Source: Vandiemenella viatica
Taxonomy: Eukaryota > Arthropoda > Insecta > Orthoptera > Morabidae
Direction of reading: 5' to 3'
Length of the DNA: 64,000 bases
Assembly (NCBI GenBank): GCA_031002005.1
Contig: JARYHS010013630.1
Location: 25,449,112-25,513,111 of the forward strand
Made by a program: the position numbers and the translations under genes. Of the stretch, positions 12,145 through 21,425 are shown piece by piece. Positions within the stretch are counted from its first letter, which is position 1. Each line of letters opens with the position of its first letter. The notes below the pieces were generated by a model. It had not been told where the DNA came from. It worked only from the letters and a program-made list of their open reading frames with translations, and made no database searches.

Positions 12145-12325
12145 TATCCTTAGCTGCTTCGTACTGTTATTTGTGTCTAAAATAGCATTTTTCATACTCG
12201 CACTCTGACGGTAAACGGGTGAAGTAATTGGAGCTGCAATATTAAAATTATTCGCGCCATCACTACCGGACCAGCTTCTATGTTATCAGCACATCCTCTT
12301 CGGTGAAATGAAGGATCCTCGGGCC

Positions 12326-13252
12326 TCACGCTGTTCCTAAAAAATAATTCATATCAAGGCGGTTCCAAATTTTAGCAGCCACCTTGGACGCCGTTCTAGG
12401 TGTGTAGTGGACGCCCGACCTGTCAAATGCGTCCCAGCTGGCAGCTATCATCGGACGAAGGTCGACGAAGCCCCAGTTGTTTTTGCGACACAGCTCCTGC
12501 AAATTACTATTTAAATTAAAGATCTTCCACCAAACAGCCTCCCCACAATCGACACGCGGCACCACACTGCAAATTGAGAACTGTAATGAAACTGAATTTT
12601 CCCGGGCGGCTTCATACGCCTTTCGGCCCATCTTGTCCATGGATTTAACTATATCTGGAACAGAAACACGACACGAGTCATTAGTGCCTACGTGCGCAGC
12701 TACTCTTAACTGACGGCAGTTCGATTCCCTAATCGCTTTTGGAATGGCCTCCATGACACGTGGTACGGTTGCTCCTGAAAGAGAAACGGAATGAACGTTA
12801 GTATGAGGATCTGCACCGTTCTTCGTGGCTAATTCCCGTAGCGGTTTCTCCAGCCGTCGCACGTTGGAGCTGCCAATGACCAGTAAACCTTTCCCTGGCA
12901 AGGCTCGGGGTCTGCGGGTAAATCTTCCCTGATGCTCTTCTGGGTCATTCGCGCTTGAATCCACAACTTCCTGCAACACAGAAAACGCGTTACTTAGGGG
13001 CAAGGTATCATTTTCCCTTCGGCTAATTGGGAATTTCGACGCCTTTCTCCGATCCACACGATGCCAGACGTTTTCTGCAACTGGAACCTGAAAATCAAAA
13101 CTTGCCGGTTCCACTACAGTTGGCTGCGGAATTTCTTCGACGCACTGCCGCTCCTCGTCTAGGATGCTCCATACCTGCGCTTGAAGAGACGCCATAGTAT
13201 TAAGAATCTCCTCGAGAACCAGACGCCTACCAGAACACTTTGCACAAGCCAT
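12326..13252 (-). CDS. LINE ORF1 protein with SGNH/esterase-like domain
   Basis: This is an intact 308-residue frame. I chose ATG 13252; the frame opens six codons earlier only with a TTG. The N-terminus has CAKC and a short Leu-rich, probably coiled-coil stretch (about residues 10-35). A Pro/Arg-rich linker is followed by an esterase-like domain at about 121-300. SGNH-type landmarks are LLVIGSSNVR (nucleophile Ser128 or 129), SLSGATV (Gly160), HVGTNDS (Asn191) and DRSGVHYT (Asp277/His282). CR1-group LINEs are known to carry such esterase ORF1 proteins, thought to act with the element's RNA or membranes; the role in this copy is inferred. The GDS box reads GSS. It is the only full-length element ORF in the window without a break. 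Confidence 0.85.
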   Translation of the reverse strand: MACAKCSGRRLVLEEILNTMASLQAQVWSILDEERQCVEEIPQPTVVEPASFDFQVPVAENVWHRVDRRKASKFPISRRENDTLPLSNAFSVLQEVVDSSANDPEEHQGRFTRRPRALPGKGLLVIGSSNVRRLEKPLRELATKNGADPHTNVHSVSLSGATVPRVMEAIPKAIRESNCRQLRVAAHVGTNDSCRVSVPDIVKSMDKMGRKAYEAARENSVSLQFSICSVVPRVDCGEAVWWKIFNLNSNLQELCRKNNWGFVDLRPMIAASWDAFDRSGVHYTPRTASKVAAKIWNRLDMNYFLGTA

Positions 13253-13331
13253 GTCACCTGAAACAGACAAAAACTGGACTACAAATGAATACTCAAAAAT
13301 CGGCGACCGCTACTAACAGCTGCTAAGGCTC

Positions 13332-14338
13332 GTGGCTACTGCTGCTACGGCTGCGGAGGCTCAACTGACTGGCACACTACCTAAACAGGAAATATTCAAA
13401 GATAACGACAAAAACTAGCACAATTTAAATCACACACAAAAGTTGGCTACTGCTGCTACGGCTGCGGAGGCTCAACTGACTGGCACACTACCTAAACAGG
13501 AAATATTCAAAGATAACGACAAACTAGCACAATTTAAATCACACACAAAAGTTGGCTACTGCTGCTACGGCTGCGGAGGCTCAACTGACTGGCACACTAC
13601 CTAAACAGGAAATATTCAAAGATAACGACAAAAACTAGCACAATTTAAATCACACACAAAAGTTGGCTACTGCTGCTACGGCTGCGGAGGCTCAACTGAC
13701 TGGCACACTACCTAAACAGGAAATATTCAAAGATAACGACAAACTAGCACAATTTAAATCACACACAAAAGTTGGCTACTGCTGCTACGGCTGTGGAGGC
13801 TCAACTGCCTGGCACACTACCTGAACAGGAAATATTCAAAGATAACGACAAACTAGCACAATTAAATCACACACAAAAGTTGGCTACTGCTGCTACGGGC
13901 TGTGGAGGCTCAACTGCCTGGCACACTACCTGAACAGGAAATATTCAAAAGATAACGACAAAAAACTAGCACAATTTAAATCACACACAAAGTTGGCTAC
14001 TGCTGCTACGGCTGTGGAGGCTCAACTGCCTGGCACACTACCTGAAACAGAAATATTCAAAGATAACGACAAACTAGCACAATTTAAATCACACACAAAA
14101 GTTGGCTACTGCTGCGGAGGCTCAACTGACTGGCACACTACCTAAACAGGAAATATTCAAAGATAACGACAACTAGCACAATTTAAATCACACACAGAAG
14201 TTGGCTACTGCTGCTACCGGCTGCTCCACTGACTGGCAGCACTACCTAAACAGGAAATAATCAAAGATAACGACAAAACTAGCACTATTTACATCACACA
14301 CAAAAGTTGGCTACTGCTGCTACGGCTGCGGAGGCTCA
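13332..14338 (-). repeat. Tandem ~109-bp monomers forming the LINE 5' end
   Basis: About nine full copies plus a partial one follow each other; the GTTGGCTACTGCTGC mark appears at 13442, 13551, 13662, 13771, 13879, 13992, 14101, 14200 and 14306, with a first diverged copy from about 13332. Units are 99-113 bp. The first four alternate 111 and 109 bp (GACAAAAACTAG versus GACAAACTAG), so a dimer was probably duplicated. The array ends exactly at the target duplication, which places it in the 5'UTR of the minus-strand LINE rather than in host DNA. By analogy with monomeric L1 promoters it may be a promoter array; that is inference. Confidence 0.88.
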
Positions 14339-14345
14339 ACTCTAT

Positions 14346-15310
14346 AAACTATATAAGAATCAATGGCTGTAATAAAAGTAGAGAATCACGAGAGACATGC
14401 ATCGGTTAAAAAGGGTATGAGACAAGGTTGTAGTCAATCCCCGTTAATATTCAACTTGTATGTAGAAGAAGCAATGAAGAAAGTCAAAGAAAAATTTCCA
14501 TGCGGCATAAGTTTTCAGGGAGAAAAAATCAGTATGCTACGATTTGCTGATGACATTGTCTTGTTAGCAGAGAGGGCTGAGGATATTGAGATGTTATTGA
14601 ATGTCATGAACAAAATACTGAAGGAAGATTTTGGACTGAATATAAATCAAAGTAAGACAAAAGTGATGAAATGTAGCAGAAATGATACCAATAGTAGCAG
14701 ATTAAATATAAAAATAGGATCGGATGCTATAGGAGAAGTGAATGAGTTCTGTTACTTGAGAAGCAAAATTACAACCGATGGCCGAAGCAGGAATGATGTT
14801 AAAAGCAGAATAGCGCTAGCAAAAGGAGCCTTCATGAAAAAGAGAAACGTTTTAGTTTCAAATATTGATCTAGGAATTAGAAAGAACTTTTTAAAACTCT
14901 ATGTGTGGAGCACAGCACTTTACGGTAGCGAAACAAGGACTTTAGGAATACCGGAAAGAAAGAAACTTGAAGCATTTGAAATGTGGTGCTACAGAAGAAT
15001 GCTAAAAATTAGGTGGACAGACAAAGTAAGAAATGAACGAGTTTTGGAAATGATGGGTGAGAAAAGAAGTTTATGGAAGAAGCTTACAGGAAGAAGAGAC
15101 AGGCTTTTAGGTCATATTTTGAGACATGCTGGATTGGTTAATTTGTTAGTAGAGGGAACAGTCGAAGGTAAGAACTGTAGAGGTAGACAGAGATTAGAAT
15201 ATATGAAGCATATAATTGAGGACGTGGGTTGTAAGGGGTATGCAGAAACGAAAAGGTTAGCACAAGATAGGAAGGGATGGAGGATTGTATCAAACCAGTC
15301 TAAAGACTGA
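14346..15310 (+). pseudogene. Old LINE ORF2, right part: RT C-terminal half and tail
   Basis: This is the continuation of the 8197-9172 protein after the nested insertion. The open stretch from ATG 14363 shows KKGMRQGCSQSPLIFNLYVE (motif B), FADDIVLLAERAE (catalytic FADD at 14543-14554), LNINQSKTKVMKCSRN, FCYLRSKITTDGRSRND, and a C-terminal segment LLGHILRHAGLVN..GRGRQR-like..VGCKGYAE. A one-base difference around 14360 puts it out of frame with the left part, so the gene was probably already mutated or has since decayed. It ends at a TGA at 15308-15310. Confidence 0.88.
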
Positions 15311-15665
15311 CGACAGGAAAAAAAAAAAAGTTATTGAATTAAAATGTGTATGCCTCCTCACGTGTCTCCACCCCCAAAAACCTATGTGTACTAGCAAAGA
15401 AAGTCAAGAAAAGAAATGTCGTATACAAAATAAAATTGAATACAAAAACAAATTCATTTGACACAGTGGGCAGCAGGGCTTAGTCAGAAATGAAAGTGAC
15501 AGTAGTTGGGAAATCCATACGAGATGCATTGATAAAACACCAGAGACTCGGCGAAGTTGGTCCCGTTCAGCTAATACTCAATAAACTGCTGGCCCATTTG
15601 TACACAGATTTAGAGAATCCTCAGTCCGTCTCTTTAATCGTTGTTTGAGCTCTACACACAGATTT

Positions 15666-15727
<62 letters not shown>

Positions 15728-16393
15728 AAGTCACGAAAATTATCAAATGTGTAGGCACAAGTACATCTGGGAAAGTAGTAGGGGGCCCCGAAATCGAACT
15801 TCGCAGGGGGCCCCAAAATTCCTTAAGCCGGTCCTGCTTGTAACCCCGCATACTAACAAGAGTTCTTTATAGGAAAAGCGGATCATGGTAGGTCTTACAT
15901 GTCAATCTGGACTGTGATTGGGCCGCTAGAGCGGTGGAAAGGCGGGTGGCGGACACGGTGATGTGCGGTGGCGTGGCCTTGTGCTTGACGCTTGAATTAG
16001 TCGAGCCGTGAACTTCGCAAAGTTCATAAGACAAAGGTTATTTCTTTACGTGTGAGTAGTTATGTAAATAATTTAGTTAAGTTGTGAAATCATCACACGT
16101 TTTTTGTTGTTGAAAGGCGACGCAAAAAAAAAATCAATATCATATGGTAATGTACTTTTCTACTGAAAAAAATGTATAATTTGGGAGAAAAATGTACTTA
16201 TTTTGATTTTAAGTTAATTTTTGATAAAACATTAAATAATTATAAATCTTTTTTCCACCTCCGCATCCGGTTCCACAAAACCTCCGCTCCTTGGATGTCA
16301 AGCTCTGAACATCCGCATCCTCAAAGATGACTTCCGTTAAAACCCTATAACTCAACACCGTAGGATACATTTTATAATTTCTTTAGATTAGGA
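15311..16393. other. Non-coding stretch around a compound microsatellite
   Basis: No gene was recognised. It contains the microsatellite listed separately, and a pair of GGGGGCCCC blocks near 15781-15814 separated by about 20 bp. The GC-rich patch at 15920-16000 has no coding or tRNA signature that I can support. Confidence 0.45.
15666..15725. repeat. Compound dinucleotide microsatellite (TA)n(TG)n(CG)n
   Basis: About 25 bases of TA repeat are followed by about 26 of GT and about 9 of GC, with no interruption. All are alternating purine-pyrimidine, so the tract could adopt unusual DNA forms. It lies in non-coding DNA upstream of nemo. Frames across it are artefacts. Confidence 0.95.
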
Positions 16394-16650
16394 CCAAGCG
16401 ATGTAGTTGAGCGGTAACGTGCTGGCCGCCTGGACATCCACACTTAGGTTCTCCATGGTTTCCCGAACGCCGAAATGTTTCCATCACAAGGACTTGGCCG
16501 AGTTCGATCCCGTTCCTTCCCCTACCTTTTCTTCCCAATCTTTTCCCGCCTCTAATGACGAGGCATAAGTGAGATTGGGATTAATCGACAACGAGGAAGC
16601 TAGAGTCAGGATTGCGAGCAAAGAAGGTAAGAAAATTCGCCTCCATTAAA
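16394..16650 (+). repeat. SINE copy with CR1-LINE-like body
   Basis: The copy starts with a tRNA-like stretch (TAGTTGAGCGGTAACGTGCTGGCC, part of which resembles an A box). It continues with a body containing TTAGGTTCTCCATGGTTTCC, then GACTTGGCCGAGTTCG and CCTTCCCCTACC. The body resembles the 3'UTR of the LINE at 9173-14338. The internal B box is lost or degraded. A 28-T run follows at 16683-16710. It is a diverged copy and boundaries are approximate. Confidence 0.55.
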
Positions 16651-16679
16651 TTATTTGCTATCACTCCCTTCTTCAAATA

Positions 16680-16682
<3 letters not shown>

Positions 16683-16710
<28 letters not shown>
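16683..16710. repeat. 28-base poly-T run
   Basis: A pure T run sits between a SINE-like copy and unassigned sequence. It could be the poly-A tail of a minus-strand retroposed sequence beginning to the right, but no body was recognised. Confidence 0.85.
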
Positions 16711-16713
<3 letters not shown>

Positions 16714-17039
16714 GAAAAAAATGTTGTAAAGAAATGGAATCTTCTTCTTGGCTTTGCTTCGTGAACGAAGATTTAAGAAAGGATGATGCCACATCTGCTA
16801 CGAACTGGCTGGTTAGCGACGAGGCCAATGCGGGACAGGCAAAGCTGGCCTCAGTAGCTGCAGGGAAAAGTCTGGTTTGGGTTTCCGTTCGTTGTATCTC
16901 AATTTTTCCTCAAAGCGGTCTGACTGGAGATCGAAAAGCTCCCTATTCCAATCCCTGTCACGGCGGAGATTTTCATAAATCCTCAACCCGATCTTCACCT
17001 ATGGCACAGAATGTTGTGTGTGATGTGAGATATACCTGA

Positions 17040-17095
17040 ATGCTTCCGTGGTTCGGATTCCACGTTAACCTGCAGGTCCCCTGTAGAGCTAACAA
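17040..17095 (+). repeat. 3' part of a SINE (same family as 19649-19868)
   Basis: GTGGTTCGGATTCCACGTTAA and CTGCAGGTCCC match, in reverse orientation, the segment at about 19689-19730. Only the 3' part of the family is present. Confidence 0.6.
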
Positions 17096-18129
17096 CCCTA
17101 GTTGTAACACGGATGTCTACACATCCAAAGCAAATTCAAGCCAAACGAACGTGATCCTAGTTGGCCCAAACGGACATACATCATCACATTGTAAACATGT
17201 TATAATTGTGTGCAGTTGTGTTTTTGTTCCTGATTTTTTTTTTTTTTAATGCTGCGAAAATGTTATCGGATAGTAATGTTGATTTAGAATGCCAGCTCTT
17301 ATTTGAGATAAGAGTCATTGTTGTGGGCCTGATCACAGTTGACTGTATCATCAGTGACACTATAAACAGAAACCGTGGAAGCTAATCTTAGCTTCTCGAT
17401 ACTTATCTCGTGATACAAAGAAACAGTTTTTCGTGCATCCCGAGAAATTGATACTTACAATGTTAACTGATCCTTGAACAACCTTCGAGAATTAGTTGTC
17501 CGGTCAGAATTTCTTGAGTAAAAAAGCTCTAGCTACCAATGTAATAACGAATTGTCGCCGACAAATGTTAAAGACTCCCAACCAGATAATCCTACGTGAA
17601 TGATCGATCCACTCGTTTGTAGACTATGACAAATAGGAAACTGAACGTATTACAATACAGATACCTCATGAGCTAGCAATGTAAACTTCTTGGTTGACCA
17701 ATACGTAATGTGGGGGGCATATGTGAAGGACATAACCTCATTGTTCATAAAATTTAATATTATAATCCTATTCAATTATTAAATAGTAGTAATTGTGCAA
17801 TTGTACGAATTGTATAAACTAAGTTTGATGTTTTAGTTTTAAAGCTCAAAATACGTCAAGCCTCGGTCGAAAGAGGATCTTTGATTGTCAGTTGTTCAAA
17901 AAAAAAGAGAGATGGTTACAGCAATATGAAGCCAGTCGAATCTTGGAGGGATGACCGTAAAATTGATTCTAGTATTTGAAAGCATAACACCAAACGGTGG
18001 AGAAGAATGATAGTTTGAATAAACTGTTATTAATGTATTTAAATGGAGGCATACGTACTGAAAGGAATACAAAAGATAGGTAACTGACAAATTTTGAATT
18101 ATAAATTCTGAATAAACTATTTGAGTTGA

Positions 18130-18168
<39 letters not shown>

Positions 18169-19648
18169 AAAAAAAAAAAAAAAAAAAACAGTTTATTAAG
18201 AAAGCCAGTGAAAATTTTTAAATTTTAAAAAAAAAAGATAGTTTTTTTCATTAATGGGAATTGAAATATGAAGGGTAATTTTACATAAGTGGTAGTAAAC
18301 TCGGAATATGATGTGTAGGTGACGAATTAAAACCAATCGAAGAGATCTGAGACCGAAAAAGGAAAGATAAATACAAATATTTCGTATTAATTAAATTGTA
18401 AGGTTAAAGGACACAATTACATTTATATATACTGGTACGAAACCCTTTTAACTTCTTGATGGTTTTAATAAAATTGGTTAGATTCTTCTCTTTTGTTTTC
18501 TTGTGGGGCATATACGGAGATCAAAGTTAGGTTGCTCTTCTATACTTTCATTCTTGGAATCAGAATCCTTTCATTTATCATAGTGTAACTGACTATTTTA
18601 TTTTTACGTTTTCTATTCGCTGATATTGTCAGTCTTGCTCTAGCTCTTTCATCTCGTGCGACTCCACTTTAACACGTTGTATATTTATCAATTTATTTTC
18701 TCTGTATTTAGAGTAACCTTCCTATGTTCAACTGAATTGTGTAAAAATCATATCAGATACCGTTAATTCTGTGTACAAAATTTTGGATGAAGTAGAAGGA
18801 GTAACCAATAAGATATTCCTTCAGTTCTTTTGTCAGAGCATCTTATTTACCTAAAAAATATTTTATACTTTTAAGTAGTTTACTAAACAAATGTCTAGCA
18901 GAATAGTTATCTCTTTGTGCTCATGATAATGATGTTAAAGTTTTATCCAAGTTATTTCGTTGGTTGTATTGAAATTACGTACCTGGAAATTCGACTTAAA
19001 CAAGTTAGAATGTTCTTTCTATAACATAGCACATGGGAGAATTTGCATACTGAGAAGTCATTGTAAGAATATTGAGCTTTATAAAATCTGCAAGAAAGCC
19101 TTTGTTTTATGTTATGCAGCATCCTAATGTCGCATTTCCGTGCTATGAAATCGTTTTTCTATGTTAAGAGTTTCTCAAAAAATTTATGCCGGATGATATA
19201 ACTAAATGGAAGAAAGAGGAACCATTTCCCACTTATATTGATATTTGTGCGAAAATCAGCAAATACTGATGTTACTTTCATCCGATTCTTTTCCCTCTTT
19301 GAATTATGGTTGTCAAACGTACCATGTTATATAATGTTGTACTATATTTTCCTTTGGTATAGTATATATGCTTTTAGAAAATTATGTAGTACGCAAAATT
19401 AATGTACTTTGGTTTACCAACAAAACAATTATATATTTTAATAAACTCATTGTGCAAATTAATAATTTTTGAAAATGTAACAGATGAACCAGAACGCATT
19501 TTCATTTGATCTGAAAGGTCCATACGTCACACACAAGCAAACGTCATAATCTTAGGCGCCACCGGCACTAGAATAAGTGGTTAGGTTTTGGTAAAACTGG
19601 CTTAGCCTACAACCCGAAGGTGGTTGGATCCTGCTGAAGGAGGCATAC
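17096..19648. other. AT-rich non-coding stretch with an A-run
   Basis: No coding signature was found. A long A-rich tract (18137-18188, interrupted by TTT) is the most visible feature. The rest is ordinary AT-rich DNA with short random frames. Confidence 0.45.
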
Positions 19649-19868
19649 TAAGCCATTGGGTCAGTGGTAGAACGACCAGTTCTTTTCCTCTGGGACCTAC
19701 AGTTTAACGTGGAATCCGAACCAAGGAACGACCTGGCATAGCTCATACGAGCAGACATAACTTTTAAAAATTCCTGCACCCAACGGGATTTGAACCCATG
19801 ACAGGAGCAGCCAACATCTGAAAGCAAGCGCCTAAACTCCTTCAGGCAATGCATTCGTATGTGAGTTG
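19649..19868 (-). repeat. tRNA-derived SINE copy
   Basis: Minus-strand reading gives a tRNA-like head with a B-box match GGTTCAAATCC, then a body with GAATTTTTAAAAGTTATGTC, GTTCGGATTCCACGTTAAAC and GTAGGTCCCAGAGGAAAAG. A second copy of the same arrangement is at 33838-34013 and a partial one at 17040-17095, which supports a dispersed family. Terminal duplications were not resolved. Confidence 0.65.
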
Positions 19869-20369
19869 TGGAACAGGCTTTTATTTCCATCATCCCAAGG
19901 AAAACGCTTTGTCCGAATACACAGATAATCATAAGGAACAAATTCGAGCTACCATACCCCTCTCATAATATATATATATTCTTAATTTTATTAAATTTTA
20001 TAAAAACGAGTGTATAAATGTTGAGTGAAGATGAGTTAAGCGCGACTAGTGAAAATAATGAAAGTCCTGTGGAAACATTGCCTAATAAACGATGGCAAAA
20101 ATATAAATTTGAATGTAATCATTGAAGCCTTTAAAATTTAGTCAGACATTAAACTGTTAAAAAACGCTAAAAACTCGAAAAAATATAATGTTCTGAAGAA
20201 TAAATGAGGCATAACTGTTAATATAAGGGTTTTTTTTTCCTTTGTCTTGTAGTATTATATATTTCACGTAGTGTTCTATATTTTTTTACTTCTGCATCCA
20301 CAAATTCTATATTATTTTACGTTTACGTTTTTAAAATACTAATTATTTTTTTTCTCAAAATAGTTGACA

Positions 20370-20985
20370 AATCAATTTTGAAGCGCTAAAACGCTGCCGA
20401 TCCACTGTTCACGCTTTTCAACTTGGGCGCCCGGTTGGAGGGGAGCGCCAGTGCGCATGCGCGTCACGTGACCAGTCCTGTGCAGCTGTTTGGTAGCCTT
20501 GGCTCCGCTGCAGTCGTCGCGATCCCTTTGTCTGGAGGGACGTAGTGCTGGGGTAGGAGCATGTGTTGCCGCAAGTGTTGTGGTTGTGAATTGCTGACAA
20601 GTGTGTGATGGGTACAACATTGCTAAAAACGGAAATTGCTGCCACACCCGTCGTGTTTGTGTGCGTCCTCTCCGAAGAGTCACGAGTAGGCAAGACAGCA
20701 AGATTATTTTCACGAGTGCAACGTACGACATGAAAGGAAGAACAAGGCCTCGACGTGCAGCGTGTTAATAGTTCTGTGATTCTGGATAGTTGAGGTAGAA
20801 AGCAGAACGCTAATGCATCTGCCGACTGTGACTGATGTATTACTGCGCGATTTGTCTCGATTCGTAATATTTTAACAAAGTGAGAGAGAAAAGTAATGAT
20901 ACAGAGGGTAAATCACCATACGAATCGGCACATGTTTTTCGCCGTAAACGTGAATTGGTGCGGCTCGCTTCTTCTAAAAACTGCT
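20370..20985 (+). promoter_or_regulatory. nmo: GC-rich promoter-like region of nemo
   Basis: The base composition changes sharply from AT-rich to CpG-rich here, about 0.2-0.8 kb before the nemo ATG. An NRF-1-type site TGCGCATGCGCG (20452-20463) abuts an E-box palindrome TCACGTGA (20464-20471). No clear TATA box was seen, as is common for housekeeping-type promoters. The transcription start is not determined. Minus-strand open frames here (for example 20372-20731) look like by-products of GC content and not genes. Confidence 0.6.
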
Positions 20986-21053
20986 GTGAGTAACCAGTCC
21001 ACCCTGCAAATGAAGCTGTGATACTGAATATCTTTTCTCTCTTTCTCCGCCAG
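20986..21053 (+). other. nmo: Probable 68-bp 5'UTR intron of nemo
   Basis: A GTGAGT donor (20986-20991) and a strong pyrimidine tract ending CCGCCAG (acceptor at 21053) bound a 68-bp segment of intron-like size. The acceptor could instead serve a more distant upstream exon. The exon resumes at 21054, 142 bases before the ATG. Confidence 0.45.
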
Positions 21054-21195
21054 TCAAGAACATCGAAAGCAACAGATCATTCAAGGAATTTGTATCTAGA
21101 ATATTGAGCGAACTGGAAGCCATACATCGACACCCCAGAAGGCCAACTGATAGACCCGGAACAGGAGGAGCTGATCCGCGGTTGATATCAACTTG

Positions 21196-21425
21196 ATGGC
21201 TGTGGTTGGTCCTAGCAGACACTCGAGAGTGTCCATGTCTGTGTCGATGCCGCTCATGCCTGGCGGGGGAGGAGGGGGAGCGCACCAACAAGCCATCCTA
21301 GCCGCTGCTCAACCATACTACCATCCTCAGCATTCGCACCAGACGCCTGCAACGCCAGCACATTCCCACACCCAGGATGTACAACCCGACAGGCCGATTG
21401 GCTACGGAGCTTTCGGAGTTGTTTG
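21196..21425 (+). CDS. nmo: Nemo / Nemo-like kinase (NLK), first coding exon
   Basis: Nemo/NLK is a serine/threonine MAPK-like kinase that modulates Wnt, Notch and TGF-beta signalling and planar polarity. The exon starts at ATG 21196; an in-frame TGA and TAG lie within about 50 bases upstream, so this is the first usable start. It encodes MAVVGPSRHSRVS, a Met/Ser segment, six glycines, a Gln/His/Pro/Tyr-rich low-complexity region, then DVQPDRPIGYGAFGVV(W). QPDRPIGYGAFGVVW matches the start of the NLK kinase domain and its glycine-rich ATP loop. The frame hits a stop right after the GTAAGT donor at 21426, splitting the Trp codon as TG|G (phase 2). The rest of the kinase is not visible in the window. 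Confidence 0.92.

Larger units (their letters stand above)
9173..14338 (-). mobile_element. CR1/Daphne-like LINE, nearly full length, nested
   Basis: This 5166-bp non-LTR retrotransposon lies in minus orientation inside the older LINE. From its 5' end (right) it has tandem ~109-bp monomers (13332-14338), a short leader, an esterase-type ORF1 (12326-13252), an ORF2 with endonuclease and RT (9412-12144), a ~240-bp 3'UTR and a (TAA)n-like tail (about 9173-9192). The 7-bp duplication ACTCTAT flanks it precisely. An esterase ORF1 together with a short-repeat 3' end fits the CR1/L2/Daphne group. ORF2 has four frameshifts, so the copy is dead, but the conserved ORF1 and tandem array suggest a recent insertion. 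Clade naming finer than CR1-group is inference. Confidence 0.88.
8197..15310 (+). mobile_element. Old LINE (clade unassigned), split by a nested LINE
   Basis: Two + strand pieces, 8197-9172 and 14346-15310, belong to one ORF2 that was cut by the minus-strand element at 9173-14338. The left piece ends in motif-A sequence followed by RRILY, and the right piece resumes with KLYKNQ and the motif-B region. The nested element is flanked by the 7-bp duplication ACTCTAT (9166-9172 and 14339-14345), which fits the split exactly. The host copy is 5'-truncated: it starts in the linker after the endonuclease. It ends near 15310, followed by an A-rich tract (15317-15329) that may be its tail. Degenerate relatives lie at 30240-31060 (minus) and 41780-42330 (plus). 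Confidence 0.85.

Noticed and set aside
13332..14338. CRISPR array or host satellite
   Set aside because: Whole ~109-bp units repeat without unique spacers, and the array ends precisely at the LINE's 5' boundary.
20372..20731. Minus-strand frames of 91-119 residues opposite the nemo promoter
   Set aside because: GC-rich, Arg/Thr/Pro-heavy, overlapping in two phases; typical shadows in a CpG-rich promoter.
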